64,000 nt of DNA from Bacteroidales bacterium (GTDB lineage Bacteria > Bacteroidota > Bacteroidia > Bacteroidales > UBA932): NCBI GenBank assembly GCA_017427385.1, contig JAFRSW010000019.1, positions 62,001 through 126,000 on the forward strand, given 5' to 3'. The number at the start of each line of letters is the position of its first letter. Within the stretch, counting starts at the first letter, position 1. Position numbers and translations under genes: made by a program. Shown here piece after piece: positions 17,776-25,918 of the stretch. The notes under the pieces are model-generated. The model did no database searches and was not told the origin of the DNA. It was given only the letters and a program-made list of their open reading frames with translations.

Positions 17776-19455
17776 TTAGAATATCAGGTGCCAGAGCTTG
17801 AGGAAGATCTTCCAGAGCCACTTTATAAGCACATACGCCAGCATTATGGCGTAGAATATTACAATCAGGATAATCTTCACCACTTGCCATGCGAGCCAGA
17901 ATATTCCGGCCGTGATGGCGGGCAGGCCGAGGTAGTTCAGCCCCAGCAGCACGGCGATGATGCCAACTGCAATCAGCAGATACATCCCCATACCTTTCAC
18001 CACAAAACCGAAGACGGTTGCGTGTCGTTCCCTGCTGTGGTCACCTTCATTCACCATGAATTTCGCGAACCATAGCAGCCCGAGGATGATGATGCACTGC
18101 ACCACAGGCACCCAGCCGTATGGCCTCCAGGCGGGATCGTTTATGAAATGTGCATAGCGCATCACCGGGTTGAGGGTGTCGTAGAAATTGTAGATGAACG
18201 GTGTTCCCAGCAGCGCTATCAGCCAGAACATCAGGTCGTTACCCAGATTGTACATGACATTCAGGTGCCGCCCCACCTTGGATTTGAGGCCGTAAACGTT
18301 CCCTTGTATGCCATAGACTTTCAAGTTGTCGACCTTCTCCAACAGTTTCCTGGCTTTCACCGTGCCCACACCGCCTATCTTCTTGTTCGCCTCATTAATC
18401 CACTTCGCGGCCAGTTCGGTAATGGGAGATGATTCGGGGTAGAAACGCTCCTCTCCGAGGCCCGAGGTTATGCAACCGTTGTAGGTCTTTCCCTGGAAGG
18501 TGTACTGCACCCACCAGACCTCTATCCTCTGCACACAGGTCTCCTGGAAGAGGATGTGGCAGCCGCCACCCACGGGGAGCGCGTGCTTGTCAATAAAGGC
18601 ATTCAGAGTGCCCGAGATTTGGGTATCTTCGCTGAAAACACCCTTGCTCATTGAATTCTGACGTATATGGAACAGGTTCCGGCCGCGGCATTTTTCCTTT
18701 TGCTCTGCAATCTCACGCACCGCTGCAACCCTGTCATCGAAGAAATAGTCATCGACATAGATATTATACAACTTCTGGTCGATGGCATAACAATGCACGT
18801 TCTTGCCATATCCTTCGCAAACCGGGCACGTAACCTTTGTGGAACCGCCGCAGGTGGAGCAGCTGACTCTTCCGTCACCTCCGCAATTACCGCAGGTCTC
18901 ATAATAAGTTACGTTCACATAACTGTAAACAGGTTCCCTGTGCCCATCCGAGTAAACTTTGTCGGCTGTATGCCGGTACTCCTGACGTGTTTTCTGGATC
19001 TGTCCGTTTCCGTGGCATACACTGCACTGCCTGGTTCCGCTTCCGCCACAGGTAGGGCAGGGAACCTTTCCGGATCCGCCGCATCTGCCGCAGGTCTCTA
19101 CATGATGCGAGCCAGGCACTTCGTAAGATTCGCTCTCCTGTTTGAACTCATTTGTGGAGAGGAGATCATAGTCCCACACTTTTACGTCAGAAGTCTTGAA
19201 GAACCGCCGGGTATAAATGCTGCCGCCCTTGTACGGGAACTGTCTGTTGCTGACGTTACGACTGTCATACTGAGTACGAAGATTCACCGTATAGATAGGG
19301 CACAGCTCGTATTTCTGAAGTGTTATCTGGTCGCCGTAATTGGCGTACGGGTGGCCTTCGCCTTGCGCTGAATAGGCATTCACCAGGTCCTTGACCCTCT
19401 TTCTCGCCGCATCGTCGATGGGGAGAACCTGCCGTCTTATATACTTGTCTTCCAT
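17776..19455 (-). CDS. Membrane protein with DnaJ-type zinc ribbons
   Basis: The 559-residue protein has six CxxCxGxG-like motifs between about residues 122 and 217 (CGRCGGSG, CPTCGGSG, CSVCHGNG, then CGNCGGDG, CSTCGGST, CPVCEGYG), the arrangement of the DnaJ cysteine-rich zinc domain but without a J domain. A middle region of about 200 residues is unrecognised. The C-terminal quarter has about four to five hydrophobic segments, ending in a Trp/Leu/Ile-rich tail. It is probably an inner-membrane protein with a large soluble zinc-binding part. It is the distal gene of a three-gene minus-strand cluster, 8 bp after the lipoprotein gene. Function unknown; an assembly or quality-control role is a guess from the zinc domain. 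Confidence 0.8.
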   Translation of the reverse strand: MEDKYIRRQVLPIDDAARKRVKDLVNAYSAQGEGHPYANYGDQITLQKYELCPIYTVNLRTQYDSRNVSNRQFPYKGGSIYTRRFFKTSDVKVWDYDLLSTNEFKQESESYEVPGSHHVETCGRCGGSGKVPCPTCGGSGTRQCSVCHGNGQIQKTRQEYRHTADKVYSDGHREPVYSYVNVTYYETCGNCGGDGRVSCSTCGGSTKVTCPVCEGYGKNVHCYAIDQKLYNIYVDDYFFDDRVAAVREIAEQKEKCRGRNLFHIRQNSMSKGVFSEDTQISGTLNAFIDKHALPVGGGCHILFQETCVQRIEVWWVQYTFQGKTYNGCITSGLGEERFYPESSPITELAAKWINEANKKIGGVGTVKARKLLEKVDNLKVYGIQGNVYGLKSKVGRHLNVMYNLGNDLMFWLIALLGTPFIYNFYDTLNPVMRYAHFINDPAWRPYGWVPVVQCIIILGLLWFAKFMVNEGDHSRERHATVFGFVVKGMGMYLLIAVGIIAVLLGLNYLGLPAITAGIFWLAWQVVKIILIVIFYAIMLAYVLIKWLWKIFLKLWHLIF

Positions 19456-19463
19456 GGCCGATG

Positions 19464-19988
19464 CTATTTAGGAGATATGAAGAAAGCCTTGATGACCTTT
19501 ATTGTAAAGATGATGGCGAAAGCAATCAGCATCACAAAAAAGTAGATAGTAAGCGATGGGCTGTAACCCTCTCCGGGGAGGAACTTGAAGGTGGCTTCGA
19601 GGCGTTCGGTAGTGCTGGGCTCGAATTCTGCCAGGACATCGGTAGATGCCTTTGCCGCGGCTTTCTTGGCCTCATCCTCCTTCATCTTGTCTTTCTTGTG
19701 GAGTTTTTCCGCATATTTCTCGCGGGCGGCCTTTTCCGCCGACTCTGGCCATGAGGCCTTGATCTCGGAGAATAGTTTTCCGATAGCGATCTTCTTGAAA
19801 GGAGATGCTATCTCACGGGATGCTTTCGCCGTAAACAGCGAATCGATAGGAATGTCTTCATTCCTGGTTCTCAGTGCTTCCTGCTGCACCGGGTCGGTGA
19901 TCTTCTCCCTTTTGTGCTTTTTGGAGCAGGAGGAGAAACTGACCATCACCGCCAGGGCAAGGATGATTATTATACGCAGTTTTCTCAT
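19464..19988 (-). CDS. Lipoprotein with C-terminal transmembrane helix
   Basis: The 174-residue protein has a lipobox-like signal ending VSFSSC (Cys21) followed by a Lys-rich stretch, then a helical, Lys/Ala/Glu-rich region (about 85-115) and one hydrophobic helix near the C-terminus (about 146-168, LTIYFFVMLIAFAIIFTIKV). Carrying both a lipid anchor and a terminal membrane helix is unusual. I do not recognise the family. It lies 4 bp after the Sel1-like gene and 8 bp before the zinc-ribbon gene, so the three are likely one unit. Confidence 0.72.
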   Translation of the reverse strand: MRKLRIIIILALAVMVSFSSCSKKHKREKITDPVQQEALRTRNEDIPIDSLFTAKASREIASPFKKIAIGKLFSEIKASWPESAEKAAREKYAEKLHKKDKMKEDEAKKAAAKASTDVLAEFEPSTTERLEATFKFLPGEGYSPSLTIYFFVMLIAFAIIFTIKVIKAFFISPK

Positions 19989-19992
19989 AATA

Positions 19993-21423
19993 TTAAACGT
20001 AAGGGTCCCAGCGGCTGTCGTCTTCTTCGTAGTCGTCGTAGTTGTCCGGTAGCCAGTATTTTTCTATTTCGTCCTGGTATTCCTTGAGCAGGCCGCGGCG
20101 GTAGGCGATTATCACCTTGGATTGCGCGGATTCGTCGCCGAGTCGCAGGGCCTTCAGGCGGTACACCGCAGCATCCTTTCTGTCCTGGTCGGACGGTATG
20201 CCTATCTCCAGGATATCTGCGAGGAAACTGTAGCAGGTGAAATCGCCCCAGGCCATTCCCCTTTCGAGGCAGCGGTATACTTCGTTGCTGTCCTGCTCGA
20301 ACCCCAGGGTGCCGTAGAAGTAGTTGTATGCCAGGAAGTAGGCGCAGGTGCCGTCGGCAAGCTTCATGCCCCGCTGCAGCTGTTCCTTTATGTATCTGGT
20401 GAAATGCCGCTTGAGTTCGGGCGTTTTCTTCTGGTATTCGTCTTCGTCGAGATCTGCATGCAGGGTGAAGCAGAAACCGCATCCTGCATTCTTCCCCTCC
20501 TCCATCAACTTGTCATATTCTTCCTCATTTCCCTGCTGCTGGTGCCATAAGGCAAGCTCATAGTAGCAGCGCAGGCAGCCATGCTCTATGCCCTCCCTGT
20601 ACATCGCCCCGGCTTCCTTTACCTTCCCCAGGGTTTCGTAGGCATAACCCAGGATTGAATACCATCCGGGATTGATGTCGTCATCCTCCTTGAGCAACTG
20701 TTCGATTTCTTCCGCCACTTTCGCAGGCTCTTCCGGTGCGAGCAGTAAGCCTGCGATGCGGTTGCGTGCATATCTCATCCTGGCTGCCTCGCTTCCGCGT
20801 CTGATGGCCTCGTCCCGCAGGCGGGCGGATTCTTCCATGTCGACCCTGTCTTCTGCCGTATCGGCATTGGCATACATGATGGACAGCATGTTATATGCAT
20901 CTGCGATGCCTGCATCCACCGCCTCGCGGGTGTATTTTTCTGCCAGCTGGGCGGAATCCTCCCTCGGCATCAGCACGTAGTGCCAGCGCCCGAGGACGAA
21001 CTTGGCACAGGGGTCGTTGGAGGCCTCGAAGAGCTGGATGTCCCGATCGTTCAGCCTGAGCAGCTGCTCCCTTGTCTGGAACTGGCGGAAGAAGGCAGGG
21101 GTGTTCTCGATCACGAAGTCGAGCACCAGATAGGTGTTGAGTTCGAAGCTGGTATAGTCCCGCCCGCCTTCGGCAAGACGCCTGTGGCTCTGCCCTTCGC
21201 GGAGGGTGTAATCCTCGCCCCCGTAGCTCAGCACCACCTTGCTGTCGTCGACCTCTTTTACGGTAATGCCGCCGAAGAGCCTGCCGGGATCCTCGTACGA
21301 CAGCTTTTTGCCGGCTGTCAGATCGGCTTTGTTGTATTTGGTGCTCTCGCAGAACCAATTGTTGATTCCCGGGTCGGAAGGGGAGTAGTCAACGTCGATT
21401 ATAAGCTGGCTCCATTTCTTCAT
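19993..21423 (-). CDS. Sel1/TPR-like repeat protein
   Basis: The 476-residue protein has no signal peptide. The first 100 residues look beta-rich (KVVLSYGGEDYTLREG). The rest, from about residue 130, consists of Sel1-like helical repeats, for example AEKYTREAVDAGIADAYNML, GKVKEAGAMYREGIEHGC and YRCLERGMAWGDFTCYSFL. Sel1 repeats make scaffolds for protein interaction. The start at MKKWSQLIIDVD was chosen because the longer open frame runs through non-homologous sequence and a TATCTTTA element lies just upstream. It is the first gene of the unrecognised cluster. Confidence 0.82.
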   Translation of the reverse strand: MKKWSQLIIDVDYSPSDPGINNWFCESTKYNKADLTAGKKLSYEDPGRLFGGITVKEVDDSKVVLSYGGEDYTLREGQSHRRLAEGGRDYTSFELNTYLVLDFVIENTPAFFRQFQTREQLLRLNDRDIQLFEASNDPCAKFVLGRWHYVLMPREDSAQLAEKYTREAVDAGIADAYNMLSIMYANADTAEDRVDMEESARLRDEAIRRGSEAARMRYARNRIAGLLLAPEEPAKVAEEIEQLLKEDDDINPGWYSILGYAYETLGKVKEAGAMYREGIEHGCLRCYYELALWHQQQGNEEEYDKLMEEGKNAGCGFCFTLHADLDEDEYQKKTPELKRHFTRYIKEQLQRGMKLADGTCAYFLAYNYFYGTLGFEQDSNEVYRCLERGMAWGDFTCYSFLADILEIGIPSDQDRKDAAVYRLKALRLGDESAQSKVIIAYRRGLLKEYQDEIEKYWLPDNYDDYEEDDSRWDPYV

Positions 21424-21438
21424 GGCAGTAGATTTTTG

Positions 21439-21446
21439 TAAAGATA
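21439..21446 (-). promoter_or_regulatory. Possible -7 element of the Sel1-like cluster
   Basis: The minus strand reads TATCTTTA, one mismatch from TAnnTTTG, 15 nt before the ATG at 21423. Confidence 0.3.
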
Positions 21447-21461
21447 GGAATTTCTTTTTAT

Positions 21462-22901
21462 TTATTTGCCTATGATGCTGCCGCGGTAGCGGAGGGTGAG
21501 GTAGATGGCGCGGGCGGCCAGATGGGCGAAGTAGGCGGCCAAAAGCAGGTGTATGGCCCCCGCTCCGGCGGTCAGCCGGACGTGCCCGGCGAGCCAAACC
21601 CCGAAGAAGGCCGCCACAGCCCAGATCATGGAATCCCGGATCCCCTTCGAGGCGGTCGCCCCGATGTAGATGCCGTCCCAGGTGAAGGCGGCGCATCCTA
21701 TCAGCGGCATCACCGCCAGCCAGGGCAGGAACTGCCGGCACGCATCCACCACCACCGGGTCATCCGTCATCATGTGCAGCATCGGCAGCCCTGCCATCAG
21801 GTAGATGGCAATCCAGATACCTGCGACCCCGAAACTCCAGCGGAAGGTACCCCGGACCGCCGCTCGCAGCATCCCGTCGTCGCCCTCCCCGATAAAGCGC
21901 CCGGTCAGCGCCTCGCCGGCATACGCGAACCCGTCGGTGAAATACGAGAAGATCATCAGCAGGTTCATCATTATGTTTGCGCAGGCAAGGAGGACATCGC
22001 CGGAACGCGCTGCCAGGACGGTGTAGCCGAAGTAGATGGCGGTCATGCACAGCGAACGCACGAACAGATCGGCGTTGATCCGGAAGAAGGATTTGTTCCC
22101 GTTATCGGCCGTTCTCACTTGTTTTTCGGAACAAATGTGAATCCGGTAACGGAAGTGACAGATAGCCAGCGCCAGGATGAACCCGGTCCACTGCGCGATG
22201 ACTGTGCCGAGGGCGATTCCGGGGAAGCCGAGGCCCTGCCAGTCGCCTATGCCGAGGGTCAGTATTATGCTTGCGGCGATGTTGACCAGGTTTACCGTGA
22301 GGTCGGTAATCATGCTGCTGAAGCTGTCCTGCATCCCTATGAACCAACCCTTCAGGGCCATCAGGCTAAGGGTCGCTGGGGCTGCCCAGATTCGTATGAG
22401 GATGTATTGCGCTGCGAGGATGGCGACTCCCGGGGTGGCGCTGCGGAACAGCAGGCTCAGCTTCGAAAGGGGCCATCCCAGCACCAGCAGTATCGCCGAT
22501 ATGGTCAGCGCCAGTTTCAGTGCCCGCCGCAGGATACTGCCCTCTTCGGAACTCCGTTCGCTTCGCTCACTCCGGCCCCTCCCATCGCAAGCGACGGGCC
22601 CCTCCCCCTGCCCCTGTCCGGGGGTGGACAGGTCCTCAGAGGGCAGTATCCTGCGGCTCTTTCCGAACGCCTGTGCCGTCAAACCGCCGGTCGAGGCGCG
22701 GAGGAAACCGAAGTTCCAGTAAATGACATTGAGCACCATGGCCCCTGCGGAGATGCCGCCGATGAACTCGGCGCTGCTGCCGGCCGCCGAATGCAGATGC
22801 CCGGCCACGGCGGTATCCACCAGTCCCACCAGCGGAACGGTGATGTTCGCCAGAATGCTGGGCAGCGCCAGACGCAGTATCTCCCGGTCCAGAGCCTTCA
22901 C
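21462..22901 (-). CDS. MATE family efflux transporter, DinF-like, with in-frame palindromic insertion
   Basis: The 479-residue protein has about 12 transmembrane helices and the opening LRLALPSILANITVPLVGLVDTA typical of DinF-type MATE exporters (drug or metabolite/cation antiport). Between LTAQAFGKS and the helix ALKLALTISAIL, where homologues have a short loop, it carries about 43 extra, polar, low-complexity residues (about 82-125). These are encoded by a palindromic DNA element at 22527-22656, and the frame is kept across it. Whether the loop disturbs transport is unknown. The gene starts 1 bp after the upstream DUF1295 gene ends. Confidence 0.9.
   Translation of the reverse strand: MKALDREILRLALPSILANITVPLVGLVDTAVAGHLHSAAGSSAEFIGGISAGAMVLNVIYWNFGFLRASTGGLTAQAFGKSRRILPSEDLSTPGQGQGEGPVACDGRGRSERSERSSEEGSILRRALKLALTISAILLVLGWPLSKLSLLFRSATPGVAILAAQYILIRIWAAPATLSLMALKGWFIGMQDSFSSMITDLTVNLVNIAASIILTLGIGDWQGLGFPGIALGTVIAQWTGFILALAICHFRYRIHICSEKQVRTADNGNKSFFRINADLFVRSLCMTAIYFGYTVLAARSGDVLLACANIMMNLLMIFSYFTDGFAYAGEALTGRFIGEGDDGMLRAAVRGTFRWSFGVAGIWIAIYLMAGLPMLHMMTDDPVVVDACRQFLPWLAVMPLIGCAAFTWDGIYIGATASKGIRDSMIWAVAAFFGVWLAGHVRLTAGAGAIHLLLAAYFAHLAARAIYLTLRYRGSIIGK
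22527..22656. repeat. Palindromic element inserted in frame in the MATE gene
   Basis: Perfect 19-bp inverted repeats bound the element: CCGCAGGATACTGCCCTCT at 22527-22545 and its exact complement at 22638-22656. The 92-bp interior folds into smaller hairpins, including CCTGTCC/GGACAGG and a CCCatCGC/GCGacGGG stem. It has the look of a REP/MITE-like or Rickettsia-palindromic-element-like insertion that stays translated. It has no coding capacity of its own beyond the host frame. Confidence 0.7.
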
Positions 22902-23837
22902 TTAACGCCAGGGAAAGAACTTGGAAACGGACTTGCAGTAGCTATCGTATTCCGGATACTTGCTCGCGCTGATCTGCTCCGAAAGGGCGGAACTGCCGAG
23001 GAACAGCACCACCAGAAGCAGAGCACCGATGATGCTCCAGTTGAATACCCCGATTCCGGCGCCGATAGAGAAGATATAGAATGCGATCCAAGTCCCCTGC
23101 TCGGCAAAGTAGTTGGGGTGGCGGCTGAGTTTCCAGAGGCCGGTGGTGTTGAATCCCTTGTTGTAGGGCTCCGGCAAATCTTCAAGTTTCTGCCCAGCAT
23201 TTATCATCGCCCACTTTCCTGTCTGGAATACCCACTGCTGCTCGTCCGCTATGGTTTCATAGAGGATGAACCCCAGCATGAAAACCGCGGCGACAGCATC
23301 CACCCAACCGAAAGGGGCGCTAGAAGTCATCGACACCAGCGCGGGGAAGGTAATCAGCAGCACCAGAACGTTCTGGTAGATGGAGATGAAGAAAAGGTCG
23401 AACAGCATCCAGGCCGCCTTGTTGCCCTTGAAAGGAGGGCCGGAACGGACCACGCTCCAGCGGTAATCTTCGTTTCCTTCCCAGAATTTGAGGCGATAGG
23501 CCCCTTTGCGGGCGAAGTTGAAGGTGAGGCGTATGCCCCAGACGGTGGCTAGTATAGCCATTACCACCAGGCGTGTACTGAAGCCGCCCTTGAAGGCAAT
23601 CAACCATACGTATGCAATGGGAAGCAGGCTCCAAAGTTTGTCCATCTGGGAATTGTTGCCGGTGAGTTCCCCTGCGATGAAACAGAATGCTGCGCTGCAG
23701 GCGGCTATTATTCCCAAGGTCTTGAGGGTGTCGAGTTGTCTCGGATCCAAGGCTGGCCCGACCGTAAAATACAGTATAGGACAGACAATCAGAGACAATC
23801 CGATAAGAGTCCCCATGAGGGGAATGTTCATTTTCAT
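22902..23837 (-). CDS. DUF1295 family membrane protein (steroid-5-alpha-reductase-like)
   Basis: The 311-residue protein has about eight transmembrane helices. Family signs are the N-terminal TGNNSQMDKLWSLLP region, WGIRLTFNFARKGAY, and the C-terminal KLSRHPNYFAEQ motif shared with steroid-5-alpha-reductase/isoprenylcysteine-methyltransferase-like enzymes. A reductase or methyltransferase role on a lipid is possible; no substrate is known. The stop directly abuts the MATE start, so the two are probably co-transcribed. Confidence 0.88.
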   Translation of the reverse strand: MKMNIPLMGTLIGLSLIVCPILYFTVGPALDPRQLDTLKTLGIIAACSAAFCFIAGELTGNNSQMDKLWSLLPIAYVWLIAFKGGFSTRLVVMAILATVWGIRLTFNFARKGAYRLKFWEGNEDYRWSVVRSGPPFKGNKAAWMLFDLFFISIYQNVLVLLITFPALVSMTSSAPFGWVDAVAAVFMLGFILYETIADEQQWVFQTGKWAMINAGQKLEDLPEPYNKGFNTTGLWKLSRHPNYFAEQGTWIAFYIFSIGAGIGVFNWSIIGALLLVVLFLGSSALSEQISASKYPEYDSYCKSVSKFFPWR

Positions 23838-23843
23838 ATCTGT

Positions 23844-24353
23844 TCAGATTTTAATACTCATTATATAATCGTTCATATAGAATCCGTGGCCTATGGGAAA
23901 GTCTCCCTGTCGTAGGATGCTCATGCCGAGTTTCTTGTAGAAACCTACGGCAGGGTTGTTCCTGTTGACGTTGAGCTCCATTCTGGCCGGAGCGTTGTTG
24001 ACGGCTTTACGTACTGCCGTCACGGCGGTCTCGAAGAGAGCCTTTCCCAACCCGAAGCCCTGCGATTCCGGCATTACATATATCTTTTCAAGATGGAAAA
24101 CCGGCACCCCGTCGGCATCCGAGCCGTCCGGGCGTATGGAAACATAGCCCTGTGGGATGAGGCCCCCCTCAGCAATGAAAAACCTGTGTCCGCCATCCAT
24201 CTGCGCAGTGAGGTTCTCCGGGGAATACATCCAGTCCATCATAAACTCCATCTGCTCAGGAGAAAGGATGTCTCTGTAGGTCTGCCGGAACACCACCTGC
24301 GCCATCGCGTTGATGGCGGGAATGTCGTCGTATGTGGCCGGGCGGATAGTCAT
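23844..24353 (-). CDS. GNAT family N-acetyltransferase
   Basis: The 169-residue protein has a GNAT fold: N-terminal MTIRPATYDDIPAINAMA, beta4 HLEKIYVMPESQGFGLGKAL with the acetyl-CoA-binding Q-x-x-G-x-G/A pattern (SQGFGLG), and the C-terminal NPAVGFYKKLGM. The acceptor substrate is unknown. I chose the ATG at 24353; the longer TTG start would sit inside the TATATTTG promoter element at 24360-24367, which ends 6 nt before this ATG. The DUF1295 gene follows after 6 bp. Confidence 0.9.
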   Translation of the reverse strand: MTIRPATYDDIPAINAMAQVVFRQTYRDILSPEQMEFMMDWMYSPENLTAQMDGGHRFFIAEGGLIPQGYVSIRPDGSDADGVPVFHLEKIYVMPESQGFGLGKALFETAVTAVRKAVNNAPARMELNVNRNNPAVGFYKKLGMSILRQGDFPIGHGFYMNDYIMSIKI

Positions 24354-24359
24354 CGTTTG

Positions 24360-24367
24360 CAAATATA
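24360..24367 (-). promoter_or_regulatory. -7 element of the GNAT operon
   Basis: The minus strand reads TATATTTG, an exact consensus match, 6 nt before the ATG at 24353. It rules out the longer TTG start and predicts a leaderless or nearly leaderless mRNA. Confidence 0.55.
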
Positions 24368-24371
24368 GTGT

Positions 24372-24379
24372 TATATTTG
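24372..24379 (+). promoter_or_regulatory. -7 element of the phosphatase gene
   Basis: TATATTTG lies 21 nt before the ATG at 24401, back to back with the GNAT -7 element with 4 bp between them. Confidence 0.5.
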
Positions 24380-24400
24380 CTCATTCTAAACGCGAGCAGT

Positions 24401-24850
24401 ATGAAAATCCTTTTCGTGTGCCACGGCAACATCTGCCGCAGCCCCATGGCGGAGTTCATCCTGAAGGACCTCGTTCAGAAGCGGGGGCTGGAGGGGGAGT
24501 GGCTGATCGAGTCCGCGGCGGTGTCGTCGGAGGAGACGGGCAACCCCATCTATCCGCCTGCGAAAAGCTGCCTGTACCGGCATGGGATACCGTTCGACAA
24601 CGGAAAACGGGCGCGGAAAGTGCGGACGGAGGACTACGGCCGCTTCGAACTCATCATCTGCATGGACGAGTCCAACATTCGCCTGATCCGCCGCATAATT
24701 CCGGAGGATCCGGAGGGGAAGATCCGCCTGCTGATGCCCTACGCCGGCAAGAACCGGGACGTGGCCGACCCGTGGTACACGGGGGATTTCGAGACCACCT
24801 ACCGGGATATCGTGGAAGGCTGCGAGGCCTTCATTCAGAAGAAGAAATAG
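24401..24850 (+). CDS. Low-molecular-weight protein-tyrosine phosphatase
   Basis: The 149-residue protein begins MKILFVCHGNICRSP, the LMW-PTP phosphate loop (C-x5-R-S) at the N-terminus as the family requires, and has the general-acid motif VADPWYTGDFE near residue 127. It dephosphorylates phosphotyrosine; in bacteria it often regulates exopolysaccharide kinases, but no such kinase is nearby. I chose the ATG at 24401 because the upstream extension overlaps the promoter. Its last 16 bp overlap the convergent repeat-protein gene. Confidence 0.93.
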   Translation: MKILFVCHGNICRSPMAEFILKDLVQKRGLEGEWLIESAAVSSEETGNPIYPPAKSCLYRHGIPFDNGKRARKVRTEDYGRFELIICMDESNIRLIRRIIPEDPEGKIRLLMPYAGKNRDVADPWYTGDFETTYRDIVEGCEAFIQKKK

Positions 24851-25236
24851 TACGCCGCCCACTTGAGGGGGATGCCGTCGGCGTGGCCGATGGTGCGGTA
24901 GGATGCGTCTTGCACCGTGCCGTCGCTTTTCACGTGGCCGATGGTGTGATAGGAGGCATTCTGCACGGTGCCATCAGACTTGATGTGCCCTACGGTGCGG
25001 TAGGATGCATCCTGCACGGTTCCGTCGGATTTGATGTGGCCGATGGTATGGTAGGATGCATCCTGCACGGTTCCGTCGGATTTGATGTGGCCGATGGTAT
25101 GGTAGGATGCATCCTGCACGGTGCCATCACTCTTGATATGCGCGATCGTGCGGTAAGACGCATCCTTCACCGACTGGGCCTGGGCGGCCAGACAGAAAGC
25201 AAGGATGCACGCAAGTATGGAGAGGATTCTTTTCAT
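24835..25236 (-). CDS. Secreted five-repeat protein (beta-flower-like)
   Basis: The 133-residue protein has a Sec signal (MKRILSILACILAFCLAAQA) and then little but a 17-residue repeat, HIKSDGTVQDASYHTIG, in five full copies plus a final half copy, ending in an aromatic tail (AYYFFF). Each unit should form a short beta-hairpin; five units suggest a closed five-fold ring. I recall 'five-fold beta-flower' proteins in Bacteroidetes with this kind of repeat, but could not check. Function unknown. It overlaps the HAD gene by 4 bp (ATGA) and the convergent phosphatase by 16 bp. Confidence 0.8.
   Translation of the reverse strand: MKRILSILACILAFCLAAQAQSVKDASYRTIAHIKSDGTVQDASYHTIGHIKSDGTVQDASYHTIGHIKSDGTVQDASYRTVGHIKSDGTVQNASYHTIGHVKSDGTVQDASYRTIGHADGIPLKWAAYYFFF
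24883..25170. repeat. 51-bp tandem repeats inside the beta-flower-like gene
   Basis: Five 51-bp units (from 24883, 24934, 24985, 25036 and 25087) and a 33-bp partial unit encode the 17-residue protein repeats. The units at 25036 and 25087 are nearly identical to each other, so copies have been homogenised or duplicated recently. Confidence 0.85.
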
Positions 25237-25892
25237 ATGGATTCGATCTTTTTTGTCAGTTCGGCGATATCATCGATGATGAAGTCCGCGCTCGCGGCGG
25301 CCAGGGCCTCCCTGGAGGAGTTCCCGTAGGTGACGGCGACCGTCCTGGCGCCGGCGGCCCGGCCCATCTGGATATCCACGGGCATATCTCCCACCACCAC
25401 GGCCGCGGAGGCATCTACCCCAAACTGCTCCAGCGTCCGGAGCACAGGCTCGGGGTGCGGCTTGGCCTTTTCCACGTTATCCGCCCCCAGCACGAAACTG
25501 ATGCAGTCGGCGATGCCCATATCGCGCAGGAACCCGTTGAGCGAAGCGGAAGAGCGGGAGGATGCAACTGTGAGGATGTATCCGCTCTTTTTTAGGGCGG
25601 CCAGCGTCTCCTTCACATGCGGGAAGAGTGCCGGCACGAGGTCCTTCTTGTTTTCTTCGAAGATGGCCCGATACGTCCTCACGCAGAGTTCTTCCTGCTC
25701 CGGAGTCAGATCCGGGAACATCTGCAGGAACCCTTCTCCCAGCGGGATTCCGATTGTGGCCCCGATGGTATCGTCATCCTTCTCGGAAAGCCCCAGCTTG
25801 CGCAGGGTCATCCTCATGGTCAGGAGGATGTTCGCCCGGGTGTCGCCCAGCGTGCCGTCGAAGTCGAAAATGATTATGCGGATAGCTGTCAT
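25233..25892 (-). CDS. HAD family hydrolase (phosphoglycolate-phosphatase-like)
   Basis: The 219-residue protein has the HAD motifs in order: IIFDFDGTLGDT (nucleophile Asp), a helical cap (about 20-85), TVASSRSSA (motif II), the Lys in KAKPHPEPV (motif III) and VVVGDMPVDIQMG (motif IV). It probably dephosphorylates a small metabolite; 2-phosphoglycolate is the closest family guess. The ATG at 25892 was chosen because it directly starts the HAD fold and lies 5 nt after a TATCTTTG element. It overlaps the repeat-protein gene by 4 bp. Confidence 0.9.
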   Translation of the reverse strand: MTAIRIIIFDFDGTLGDTRANILLTMRMTLRKLGLSEKDDDTIGATIGIPLGEGFLQMFPDLTPEQEELCVRTYRAIFEENKKDLVPALFPHVKETLAALKKSGYILTVASSRSSASLNGFLRDMGIADCISFVLGADNVEKAKPHPEPVLRTLEQFGVDASAAVVVGDMPVDIQMGRAAGARTVAVTYGNSSREALAAASADFIIDDIAELTKKIESI

Positions 25893-25897
25893 TAGTG

Positions 25898-25905
25898 CAA
25901 AGATA
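25898..25905 (-). promoter_or_regulatory. -7 element of the HAD gene
   Basis: The minus strand reads TATCTTTG, 5 nt before the ATG at 25892; an identical element faces the other way 13 bp further on. Confidence 0.55.
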
Positions 25906-25918
25906 GCAATAAAAGGAT

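Noticed and set aside
24883-25170. Regular 51-bp repeats considered as a CRISPR array
   Set aside because: There are no unique spacers; the repeats are contiguous, diverge by codon-type changes and encode a 17-residue protein repeat after a signal peptide.
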